42,711 bases of DNA from Streptomyces beijiangensis (GTDB taxonomy: Bacteria > Actinomycetota > Actinomycetes > Streptomycetales > Streptomycetaceae). Shown in pieces: positions 7,169 to 14,492 of the stretch; position 1 is the first letter of the stretch; each line of letters starts with the position of its first letter. The translations under genes were made by a program, and so were the position numbers. The notes below the pieces were generated by a model. That model saw only the letters and a program-made list of their open reading frames with translations. It did no database searches and was not told the DNA's origin. The stretch is taken from contig NZ_JAFLRJ010000058.1 in assembly GCF_017315755.1 (NCBI RefSeq), positions 1 to 42,711 on the forward strand, given 5' to 3'.

Positions 7169-9520
7169 GTGGAAAACGCACCAGTACCGTCCAGACGAAC
7201 CGTTCTCGCCACCAGTACGGCGATCGGCGGCGCACTCCTGGCGGGTGGTGCCACAGCCGTCCCCGCCCAGGCCGTCCCCGCGCAGACCGCCGCGGCGCAG
7301 GAGCGGACCGGCGGACCCACCGCGGTCCGGTCGTCCGACGACAGCTGGCGCACGGTGCTCGCCGACGCCGATCTGCGCTGGCAGAAGATGCCGAAGACCT
7401 GGTACGAGGGCCCGTACCTCGGCAACGGCTACCTCGGTTCCGGCATCTACGCCGAGCCGGGCAGGAACGCCGTCCGCTTCAACGTCCAGCACTCCGAGGT
7501 CCAGGACCACCGCCCCGAATTCGGCTCCCTCTTCGGCCTGGCGCGGTTGCCCATCGGCTATTTCACCCTGGAGCCCGTCGGCACCATCACCGCACTCGAC
7601 TGGCGCCTGGGCCTGCGCGACGCGGAGCTCACCGGCACCCTCACCACCGACAAGGGCACCCTCACGCTCCGCGCCCTGGTCCACAACTCGCTGTCCGTGA
7701 TGGCCGTCGAGATCACCCCGAGCGAGGGCGAGAAGGACTTCCGCTGGGTCTTCCACCCGGCCGTCGCGATCAGTCCTCGCGCCGCCTCCAAGCCGCTGCC
7801 TGCCGGTTACGCGGCCAATCCCCCGGCCGTGGTCGAGGAGCACGACGGCGTGAGCGCGGCGGTCCAGTCGCTGCTCTCCGGCGGCCAGCACGTCACCGCC
7901 TGGCGCGAGCGGACGCGCGGGACCACGCGCACGCTGTACGTCACCGTCGCGCACTCCTTCCCGAAGACCACCGCCCGCGACCGCGCCGTGAAACTGGTGC
8001 GGGGTGCGGCCTCGGTCTCGTACGACCTTCACACCATGACCCACCGCGCCTGGTGGCACCGCTACTACCGCAAGAGCTTCCTCTCGGTGCCCGACGCACG
8101 GCTGCAGCGCTTCTACTGGATCCAGCTCTACAAGATCGCCTCGGCCGCCCGCGCGGACGCCCCGGTGATGGCCACCTCAGGACCCTGGCTGGAGCCGACG
8201 CCCTGGCCCGGCACCTGGTGGAACCTCAACGCGCAGCTCGAGTACTGGATGATCCACGGCTCCAACCACCTCGAACTCGACGCGCTGACCCGCTCGATCA
8301 GTGAGTACCGCCAGACGCTCGTCGAGACCACCGACCCCCGCTACCGCGCCGACTCGGCAGGCATCACCCGCACGACCGACATGACGCTCAACGCCGGTGG
8401 CCCGCTTGACGGTTCGACCTTCCCGCTGGGAATCCCCGGGCAGGCCACCCCCGTCCCCGAAGTCGGCTGTCTCACCTGGGCGCTGCACAACGTCTGGCTC
8501 AGCTACCGCCACACCATGGACGAGTCGATCCTGCGCGACACCGTCTTCCCGCTGCTGCGCAGGACCGTCAACTACTACCTGCACTTCCTGCAGCCGGGCG
8601 CGGACGGCAGGCTGCACCTCCCGCTCACCTACTCCCCCGAGTACGGCACCACGCCCGACTGCAACTTCGACCTGATGCTGCTGAACTGGGGTTGCCGCAC
8701 CCTGCTCGAATCGGCCGAAACCCTCGGCATCAAGGACCCGTTGACGGCGCGCTGGCAGGAGGTGCTGGCCAGGCTCACCCCGTATCCGACCGGCCCCGAC
8801 GGCCTGATGATCGGCGCGGGCACCCCTCTCGCCATCTCGCACCGGCACTTCTCGCATCTGCTCGCCGTCTATCCGCTGTACGAGATGACCGGCCGGACCG
8901 CCGACGAAATCGCCCTGATCGAGCGGTCGTTGAGCCACTGGGTCGGCTTCACCGGCGCTCTCCAGGGCTACACGTACACCGGCGCCTCGTCGATCTCCTC
9001 GCTGCTCGGCAAGGGCGAGGACGCGCTGAACTACCTCGGCGAGCTGATGACCAAGTACATCCAGCCCAACACCATGTACAAGGAGTCGGGCCCGGTCATC
9101 GAGACCCCGCTGGCCGCCGCGCAGTCGCTGCACGACATGCTCTGCCAGTCCTGGGGAGGAACCGTCCGCGTCTTCCCCGCGGTCCCCGCGGCCTGGGCCG
9201 AGCTGACGCTGCACGACTTCCGCACCCAGGGCGCCTTCCTGCTCAGTGCCGTACGGGAGAAGGGTGCGACCCGGTGGGTCAGCCTGACCAGCGAGGCGGG
9301 TGCGCCCTGTGTCGTACGCCATGGCATCGCGGGAGCGGTCGACGTCCGCGACCGGCACGGCAAGCGGCTGCGTTACGAGGACCTGGGCGACGCCACCGTC
9401 CGTATCCCGCTGCGCAAGGGCGAGTCCGCGCTCATCACCGCGGCGGGCGACCGCCCCGATCTCACGATCAGGCCCGTGGAGCCGAACGCGCCGGCGGCGG
9501 CCTGGGGACTGCCCGCCTGA
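7169..9520 (+). CDS. Secreted GH95-like glycoside hydrolase
   Basis: A 783-residue exported enzyme. The N-terminus has a Tat-like signal (SRRTVLATSTAIGGALLAGG) ending in an Ala-rich cleavage region near 35-45. The start of the mature protein resembles the GH95/GH65-type N-terminal beta-sandwich (WYEGPYLGNGYLGSGIY). The middle is an (alpha/alpha)6-type catalytic region (about 290-680). The end carries the typical GH95 tail (SWGGTVRVFPAVPAAWAEL, then a beta-sandwich). GH95 enzymes are alpha-L-fucosidases or alpha-L-galactosidases, but the exact linkage cannot be read here. The GTG start has AGGAGG seven bases upstream. The neighbouring secreted sugar and pectin enzymes suit plant or fungal polysaccharide breakdown. 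The family call is fairly secure, the substrate is not. Confidence 0.8.
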   Translation: MENAPVPSRRTVLATSTAIGGALLAGGATAVPAQAVPAQTAAAQERTGGPTAVRSSDDSWRTVLADADLRWQKMPKTWYEGPYLGNGYLGSGIYAEPGRNAVRFNVQHSEVQDHRPEFGSLFGLARLPIGYFTLEPVGTITALDWRLGLRDAELTGTLTTDKGTLTLRALVHNSLSVMAVEITPSEGEKDFRWVFHPAVAISPRAASKPLPAGYAANPPAVVEEHDGVSAAVQSLLSGGQHVTAWRERTRGTTRTLYVTVAHSFPKTTARDRAVKLVRGAASVSYDLHTMTHRAWWHRYYRKSFLSVPDARLQRFYWIQLYKIASAARADAPVMATSGPWLEPTPWPGTWWNLNAQLEYWMIHGSNHLELDALTRSISEYRQTLVETTDPRYRADSAGITRTTDMTLNAGGPLDGSTFPLGIPGQATPVPEVGCLTWALHNVWLSYRHTMDESILRDTVFPLLRRTVNYYLHFLQPGADGRLHLPLTYSPEYGTTPDCNFDLMLLNWGCRTLLESAETLGIKDPLTARWQEVLARLTPYPTGPDGLMIGAGTPLAISHRHFSHLLAVYPLYEMTGRTADEIALIERSLSHWVGFTGALQGYTYTGASSISSLLGKGEDALNYLGELMTKYIQPNTMYKESGPVIETPLAAAQSLHDMLCQSWGGTVRVFPAVPAAWAELTLHDFRTQGAFLLSAVREKGATRWVSLTSEAGAPCVVRHGIAGAVDVRDRHGKRLRYEDLGDATVRIPLRKGESALITAAGDRPDLTIRPVEPNAPAAAWGLPA

Positions 9521-9576
9521 AGTCCTAGGACCGATCTCCGATGCGCGGGGACGGGTACGCGCGCGATGCTGGGCCC

Positions 9577-9942
9577 ATGAGCGAATTCAGCGAGGCGGAG
9601 CGCGCGTACCTGAAGTCCCAGCGGCTGGGGCGGCTGGCGACCGTGGACCCCAAGGGTCAGCCGCAGGCCAATCCGGTCGGATTCTTCCCGCAGGACGACG
9701 GCACGATCCTGATCGGCGGTTACGCGCTCGGGACGACGAAGAAGTGGCGCAACCTCCAGTCGAACCCGAAGGCGTCGCTGGTCGTCGACGACGTGGTGAG
9801 CCTGAAGCCGTGGACCGTGCGCGGGGTGGAGATCCGCGGCGAGGCGGAGCTGCTGAGCGGTCCCCACGACCTGGGACCGCACTTCAGCGAGGAGCTCATC
9901 CGTATCCACCCCGCCAAGATCCACAGCTGGGGTCTCGACTGA
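9577..9942 (+). CDS. PPOX-class F420-dependent (or FMN) oxidoreductase, small split-barrel protein
   Basis: A 121-residue cytoplasmic protein of the pyridoxamine-phosphate-oxidase-like split-barrel fold. Visible features are the start RLGRLATVDPKGQPQANPVG, the strand NLQSNPKASLVVDDV and the end HPAKIHSWGLD, all typical of actinobacterial PPOX-class F420-dependent proteins. Such proteins reduce small substrates with the deazaflavin cofactor F420, but cofactor choice between F420 and FMN cannot be told by eye. I chose ATG at 9577 (MSEFSEAERAYLK) over the in-frame ATG at 9541. Its last 47 bases overlap the 3' end of the convergent repair gene. Confidence 0.85.
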   Translation: MSEFSEAERAYLKSQRLGRLATVDPKGQPQANPVGFFPQDDGTILIGGYALGTTKKWRNLQSNPKASLVVDDVVSLKPWTVRGVEIRGEAELLSGPHDLGPHFSEELIRIHPAKIHSWGLD

Positions 9943-11284
9943 GATTCAGATGCTGTACGGCGTACGACCGCCAGGGCCGCCACGCCTCGTCGTCGGGGCC
10001 TCCCGCGGGTGCCACGTCGGGGTCGCCGAGGGCGCGCATCCGGATCAGCGCGGCGGTCTCGGAGCTCACCCCGTCGAGGGCGAGCAGGGCCTGCTCGGTC
10101 TCGTCGCGGTCTGCCCCGGGGTCCAGCCGTACGCCTTCGAGCAGTCCGAGTTCCGCCGCCTCCGGGAAGAGACGGGTGAGCCCGCCGCAGGGGTGGTCGA
10201 TGACTTTCCCGTACGTCTCCACCAACTGCCCGGCGGCCTCGCGGCCCACGATCGCCCGTACCGCGAACTCCTCCGGGTCGGCGGTGCCCGGCGACCGCAG
10301 CCCAGGCCGCGCCGCCACGAGCGGGGCGAGCCGGGGGTCGGCGCCGAGGCGCTCGTCGATGGCGTACGGATCGGCGTCGAGGTCGAAGAGCCGGCGCAGA
10401 CGCTGCACGGCGGTGGTGAGGTCACGCAGATCGAAGAGGTGGATGCGGGCGTCGAGCCAGCGACCGCCGGACTTCTCGTCGACGGCCGCGATGCCCGAGC
10501 CGTACGGCAGCCGCAGAGTGCGCCGGTAGGTACGGGCGCCGGGTGCGCCGACAACCTCCTCGACGCGGTCGATCGCCTCCCCGGCCAGCAGGTCGAAGGC
10601 CTCGCGCCGGGCATAGGCCCCGCGATAGGCCAGCCGCAAAGGGATGCCTGCGGAGACGCGCCCGCCCGCCCCCACCGCTTCCCGGACCTGGGGGCTTCCG
10701 GACCCCCGCTTGTCCTCAATCGCCGGACGGGCTTGGTTTCCCCTCAGCTCCGTAGGCGTGCTCGCGTAGATCTGGCGGATCGTGTCGTTGAACTGGCGCA
10801 CACTCGCGAAGCCCGCCGCGAACGCGATCTCCGTGACGGGCAGCGCCGTGGTCTGGAGCAGCAGCCGTGCGGTGTGCGCGCGCTGGGCCCGCGCCAGGGC
10901 GACGGGACCGGCGCCGACCTCCGCCGTCAGCTGCCGCTGCACCTGTCGGGCGCTGTACCCGAGCCGCCCGGCGAGCCCCGGCACACCCTCCCGGTCGACG
11001 ACCCCGTCACCGATCATGCGCATCGCACGCCCGACGGTGTCGGCCCGTACGTTCCAGGCCGCCGACCCCGGCACCGCGTCGGGCCGGCAGCGGCGGCAGG
11101 CCCGGAAGCCGGAGCCCTGGGCCGCCGCCGCGGTCGGGTAGAAGCGGACGTTCTTGCGCTTGGGGGTCACCGCGGGACAGCTCGGCCGGCAGTAGATCCC
11201 CGTGGTCTTCACGGCGAAGAAGAACTCCCCGTCGAAGCGCGCGTCGCGGCTGCTCACCGCCTCGTAACTGGTCTCGTCGTCCAT
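9896..11284 (-). CDS. Ada/AlkA-like DNA repair protein and transcription regulator
   Basis: A 462-residue protein with three modules. Residues 1-75 are the Ada zinc domain, with Cys32, Cys36, Cys63 and Cys66 (CRPSC and CRRC) that in Ada family proteins take up methyl groups from DNA phosphotriesters. Residues about 80-170 are an AraC-type helix-turn-helix (ALPVTEIAFAAGFASVRQF). The C-terminal half resembles AlkA, a 3-methyladenine glycosylase (AlkA_N plus HhH-GPD). It has no guanine methyltransferase domain, so it is an Ada-AlkA fusion. Two oddities: the linker holds a Streptomyces repeat (10691-10734), and the glycosylase end is short and lacks a normal GVGPWTA motif and the usual loop carrying the catalytic Asp. 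ATG at 11284 is chosen; there is no clear ribosome site, so the mRNA may be leaderless. It lies 57 bases downstream of rsgA and may be read from it. Confidence 0.85.
   Translation of the reverse strand: MDDETSYEAVSSRDARFDGEFFFAVKTTGIYCRPSCPAVTPKRKNVRFYPTAAAAQGSGFRACRRCRPDAVPGSAAWNVRADTVGRAMRMIGDGVVDREGVPGLAGRLGYSARQVQRQLTAEVGAGPVALARAQRAHTARLLLQTTALPVTEIAFAAGFASVRQFNDTIRQIYASTPTELRGNQARPAIEDKRGSGSPQVREAVGAGGRVSAGIPLRLAYRGAYARREAFDLLAGEAIDRVEEVVGAPGARTYRRTLRLPYGSGIAAVDEKSGGRWLDARIHLFDLRDLTTAVQRLRRLFDLDADPYAIDERLGADPRLAPLVAARPGLRSPGTADPEEFAVRAIVGREAAGQLVETYGKVIDHPCGGLTRLFPEAAELGLLEGVRLDPGADRDETEQALLALDGVSSETAALIRMRALGDPDVAPAGGPDDEAWRPWRSYAVQHLNLSRDPSCGSWRGGYG
10691..10734 (-). repeat. Streptomyces genome repeat inside the Ada/AlkA-like gene
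   Basis: On the minus strand this reads AAGCCCGTCCGGCGATTGAG then GACAAGCGGGGGTCCGG and AAGCCCCC. The core GCCCGTCCGGCGATTGAGGA is a family I know as very common between genes in Streptomyces. Here it sits in frame inside a coding sequence, in the linker between the AraC and AlkA parts. The arms GGGGG and CCCCC around TCCGGAAG form a small hairpin. Confidence 0.55.
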
Positions 11285-11341
11285 CACGAGTCCAGTGTGC
11301 GGCAGCGCACGCGCCCCGGCTGGCGGGATTCGGACACCGCG

Positions 11342-12463
11342 TTACGGCTTGCGGACCTTGCCGCGCTTGGCCTCCATGTTGGCCCGCCCCTCCGCGCCCC
11401 TGGCCTTCCAGGTCTTGCGCATCTCGGCCCGCATCCGGGCGTCGGTCTTGGCGACGATGCGCCGGTTCTCGCGCATCAGCTTGCGGTAGCTCTCCATCCG
11501 CCGCACGGACAGCGAGCCGTCCTCGAGCGCGGCGAGCACCGCACACCCCGGCTCCGCCTCATGGGCGCAGTCGTGGAACCGGCATTCGGCGGCGAACGCC
11601 TCGATCTCGGAGAAGACCTGTCCGACCCCGGTCTCGGCATCCCACAATCCGACGCCACGCAGCCCCGGGGTGTCGATGAGCACTCCCCCGCCGGGCATCA
11701 CGAGGAGGTTGCGGGTGGTGGTGGTGTGCCGGCCCTTGCCGTCGACGTCCCTGGTGGCCTGCACCTCCATGACCTCCGCGCCGAGCAGGGCGTTGGCGAG
11801 CGTGGACTTGCCGGCGCCGGAGACGCCGAGCAGCACGCTCGTACCTCCGGCGACGACCGCGGCGAGCACGTCGACCCCGTCACCGGTGGCCGAACTGACG
11901 GGCAGTACCTGCACACCGGGTGCCGTGTTCTCGACGTCCTCGACGAGGTACGAGAGCCCGGTGGCGTCCGGCACGAGGTCGGCCTTGGTCAGGACGACGA
12001 GCGGCTGGGCGCCGGACTCCCAGGCCAGGGCGAGGAAGCGTTCGATGCGCCCGAGGTCGAGCTCGACGGCGAGCGAGACCGCGATGATGGCGTGGTCGAC
12101 GTTGGCCGCGAGGATCTGCCCCTCGGAGCGCTTGGACGAGGTGGAGCGCACAAAGGCGGTACGCCGCGGAAGCAGCGTCCGTACGTACCGCGGATCACCG
12201 GCAGGATCGACGGCGACCCAGTCACCGGTGCACACGACCTTCATCGGATCGCGCGGCACCACGAACTCGGTGTCGGCCCGCATCACGCCGTCGGCGGTGA
12301 CGACATCGCACAGACCACGGTCGACCCGTACGACACGACCGGCCACCAGGCCCTGTTGGTCGTACGGAGCGAACTCGGCGGCCCAGCCCTCGTCCCACCC
12401 GTAGAGGGCGAGAGGGTGCTGAGCAGTGGAAACAGAAGACGAGTTGAACGAAGCGTTGAACAA
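11342..12463 (-). CDS. rsgA: RsgA, circularly permuted GTPase of 30S ribosome maturation
   Basis: A 373-residue cytoplasmic GTPase that helps late assembly of the small ribosomal subunit. After an OB-fold (about 40-105) the motifs come in the permuted order typical of RsgA: G4 (TKAD, 159-162), then G1 (GVSGAGKST, 213-221), G2 near 247 and G3 (DTPGLRG, 264-270). The zinc finger CRFHDCAHEAEPGC gives ligands Cys294, Cys299, His301 and Cys307. A basic tail follows (RKTWKARGAEGRANMEAKRG), probably for rRNA contact. The start is a TTG at 12463 with GAAGGG nine bases upstream, but that site lies in a hairpin (12466-12492). The Ser-rich first 15 residues are poorly conserved in the family, so the true start may be a little later. 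Confidence 0.92.
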   Translation of the reverse strand: MFNASFNSSSVSTAQHPLALYGWDEGWAAEFAPYDQQGLVAGRVVRVDRGLCDVVTADGVMRADTEFVVPRDPMKVVCTGDWVAVDPAGDPRYVRTLLPRRTAFVRSTSSKRSEGQILAANVDHAIIAVSLAVELDLGRIERFLALAWESGAQPLVVLTKADLVPDATGLSYLVEDVENTAPGVQVLPVSSATGDGVDVLAAVVAGGTSVLLGVSGAGKSTLANALLGAEVMEVQATRDVDGKGRHTTTTRNLLVMPGGGVLIDTPGLRGVGLWDAETGVGQVFSEIEAFAAECRFHDCAHEAEPGCAVLAALEDGSLSVRRMESYRKLMRENRRIVAKTDARMRAEMRKTWKARGAEGRANMEAKRGKVRKP

Positions 12464-12465
12464 CG

Positions 12466-12492
12466 CGGGAAACCCTTCAAAGGGAGGTCCCG
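12466..12492 (-). promoter_or_regulatory. Hairpin hiding the rsgA ribosome site
   Basis: On the minus strand CGGGA pairs with TCCCG and the inner CCCT with AGGG around a TTGA loop. The likely rsgA ribosome site GAAGGG lies in the loop and inner stem, and the hairpin ends two bases before the TTG start. The layout fits translational control of rsgA. Confidence 0.45.
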
Positions 12493-12506
12493 GCGAAGAA
12501 AAGGTG

Positions 12507-12581
12507 TCAGCCGGAGACCACAGGGATGAAAACGATGATGAACTCCTGAACGCGGGCAGCGCCCACCGCGGTGACAGTCAT
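12507..12581 (-). CDS. Possible leader peptide before rsgA
   Basis: A 24-codon frame starts with ATG at 12581 and ends at TGA at 12507, with a strong AGGAGG eleven bases upstream (eight bases before an in-frame TTG). The peptide is MTVTAVGAAR followed by a hydrophobic end (VQEFIIVFIPVVSG). The gap to the rsgA TTG is 43 bases and is filled by the hairpin at 12466-12492. This looks like a leader peptide that, when translated, could open or close the rsgA ribosome site. I know of no described rsgA leader of this kind, and only the start, the strong ribosome site and the spacing support it. It could also be a chance frame. Confidence 0.4.
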   Translation of the reverse strand: MTVTAVGAARVQEFIIVFIPVVSG

Positions 12582-12683
12582 CAATGTCCTCACCTCCTGC
12601 TTCCTCGACGAATGAGCAGAACGATAACCCTGCCCCACGACACCGCGCCACCGAATAAATCCGGGACCTTTCGCACGACCCGC

Positions 12684-12721
12684 GGAGAGGGCCCCCGCGT
12701 TGCTCACCGGGGGCCCTCTCC
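12684..12721 (-). terminator. Strong terminator after the ThuA gene
   Basis: Arms at 12684-12697 and 12708-12721 form a perfect 14-bp stem (core GAGAGGGCCCCCG) with a 10-base loop, 20 bases past the stop of the ThuA-type gene. No T-run follows. It separates that operon from rsgA. Confidence 0.75.
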
Positions 12722-12741
12722 GCCGCGAAGCTCCTCCGCCG

Positions 12742-14472
12742 CTACTGCTGCAGCGTGAAGGTGTCGACGTCGAAGAGTGAGCCCGATCCCCCGCTGAAGG
12801 TGAGGAACACCGGGCCGCTCGGCGTACCCGTCAGCGCGGTCGACACCGTCGCGAACGTCTCCCAGCCCCCGGTGTTCGGTACGGAGACCGACCCCACGAC
12901 CGGGCCGCTCGCGGAGCCCGAGCGGATCTGGAGGGTGCCGCCCGCTCCGGCGGAGGAGACCCGTGCGGAGAACGTACGGGCTCCGGTGAGGGAGGCCTGC
13001 GCGTAGCCCGCCCAGTCGCCGTTCTCGATGTAGCCCAGCGTCCTGCCGCCGCTCGCCGGGGCGTGATCGGCGGCCTGGACGCCTTGGGACGACGTGTACG
13101 ACTCGCCCTCGTACGTCGTGGCGGGAGCGGACGGACCGAGCTCCTTGATCCGGATGTCACGGAAGGAGATGTCGTCCCCGGCCGCGTGGTTCTGGATCCC
13201 GATGTATCCCTGCTGGAGGGAGCGAACGGGGTCCGTGTTGGTGAAGTCGTTGATCCTCACCCCGTTGAGGAAGACCTGGAGCCGCTCCCCCTCCACCCGG
13301 ATCTCGTACGTGTTCCAGCTCCCCGGCGGGTTCAGCGCGCCGTCCCTGGCGGCCGTGTCCGCGGACTTGAAGCCGTAGACGGAGCCGGTGGTGCGGTCCG
13401 CGGAGTCGGTGGCGTCGATCTGGATCTCGTACCCCTGCTGGACCGCCGAGTTGGGATCTCCGGATGCCGGGAAGCCCACGAACACACCGGAGTTGTCGTC
13501 GCCCGGCATCCGCCAGTCCAGCTTCAGCGAGTACGACGCGTACTGCTTCGCCTGGTACCAGTACAGCCCCATGCCGCCCTGCGCGGACAGGGTCGCGTCG
13601 GCGGAGACGAATCCGCCGGGGCCGGCCTGCGACCAGCCCGCGGTCGAGCCGTCGTACAGAGGTGTGTAGCCCGTCTCGGCCCGGCAGTCGGCCTTGGCGA
13701 AGCCGGCCGCGTACCGGATGCCGCCGAGCAGGAGCGTGCGGAACGCGGGGTCCGCGTAGGACTCCTGGGTGTGGCCGAGTCCCGTGTAGAAGGAGCGGCC
13801 GGTGCCCTGCGGGTGGCACCAGGTGATCGGGTGGTCGCCCGCCATCTCGCCGCCGGAGTAGCTGCCCTCGTCGAGGCTCTGCAGGACGTGGGCGGTGGAC
13901 CGCGGGTTGGTGCGGTAGTTGTACCACTCGTCGGTACGGCTCCAGGTCGGGCCCAGGTGCGAGGTGGCAGCGTGCGCGCGGTCCTCGGTTTTCACGGTGG
14001 CCTGCTGGATGGCCGGGTGGCTCTTGAACCAGGCGCCGACGAGCTGCTGGTAGTAGGGCCAGTCGTACTCGGTGTCGGCGGCGGCGTGGACGCCGAGGAA
14101 TCCGCCGCCTCCGTCGACGTATCCCTGGAGGGCCGTCTGCTGGGCCGCGTCGAGGACATCACCGGTGGTGGAGAGGAAGACGACGGCCTTGAAGCGCGCC
14201 AGATTCAACGCGGTGAAGGCTGCGGAGTCCTCGGTGGCGGTGACCGTGAAGCTGTTGGCGGCTCCCAGGTCGCGGATGGCCTGGGTGGCGACCGGGATGG
14301 AGTCGTGACGGAAGCCCGCGGTCTTGCTGAAGACGAGCACCTGGTAGGCGGGGTCGGCGGCCTGGGCCTGCGGGGCGGGGCTCAGCATCGTCCCGGCGAC
14401 GCCGAGAGCGAGGGCGAGCGCCGCCACGGCGCTGCGTGGTCGTGCGCGTAAGCGGTGGAACAGATGGGACAT
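12742..14472 (-). CDS. Secreted ThuA-DUF1080-CBM6 protein
   Basis: A 576-residue exported protein. A Sec signal (ALALALGVAGTMLSPAPQAQ, cut after AQA) is followed by a ThuA-like domain (about 48-270, starting YQVLVFSKTAGFRHDSIPV), a DUF1080 (3-keto-disaccharide hydrolase-type) lectin-like domain (about 275-450) and a CBM6 carbohydrate-binding domain (about 455-576). ThuA and DUF1080 proteins act in disaccharide uptake or 3-keto-sugar use in other bacteria; here both domains are fused and secreted. ATG at 14472 has AAGGAGG six bases upstream. It starts 20 bases after the sugar dehydrogenase gene, whose own last CBM6 is almost the same, so both probably bind the same polymer and one mRNA carries both. 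Substrate unknown. Confidence 0.87.
   Translation of the reverse strand: MSHLFHRLRARPRSAVAALALALGVAGTMLSPAPQAQAADPAYQVLVFSKTAGFRHDSIPVATQAIRDLGAANSFTVTATEDSAAFTALNLARFKAVVFLSTTGDVLDAAQQTALQGYVDGGGGFLGVHAAADTEYDWPYYQQLVGAWFKSHPAIQQATVKTEDRAHAATSHLGPTWSRTDEWYNYRTNPRSTAHVLQSLDEGSYSGGEMAGDHPITWCHPQGTGRSFYTGLGHTQESYADPAFRTLLLGGIRYAAGFAKADCRAETGYTPLYDGSTAGWSQAGPGGFVSADATLSAQGGMGLYWYQAKQYASYSLKLDWRMPGDDNSGVFVGFPASGDPNSAVQQGYEIQIDATDSADRTTGSVYGFKSADTAARDGALNPPGSWNTYEIRVEGERLQVFLNGVRINDFTNTDPVRSLQQGYIGIQNHAAGDDISFRDIRIKELGPSAPATTYEGESYTSSQGVQAADHAPASGGRTLGYIENGDWAGYAQASLTGARTFSARVSSAGAGGTLQIRSGSASGPVVGSVSVPNTGGWETFATVSTALTGTPSGPVFLTFSGGSGSLFDVDTFTLQQ
12755..13100 (-). repeat. CBM6-coding repeat, copy 1 (copy 2 at 14505-14870)
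   Basis: The DNA coding the last CBM6 of the ThuA protein closely matches that of the upstream dehydrogenase (14505-14870). Shared protein stretches include DHAPASGG and LGYIENGDWAGY, then GWETFATVS and FDIDT/FDVDT. The similarity is far above that of either with the middle CBM6 of the dehydrogenase, so this is a recent duplication or conversion. Confidence 0.6.
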
Positions 14473-14492
14473 CACTGCCTCCTTCTTCGGAG

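Noticed and set aside
9950..12529. An 859-codon frame antisense to the repair gene and rsgA
   Set aside because: Both genes on the other strand have clear family motifs, and this frame has none.
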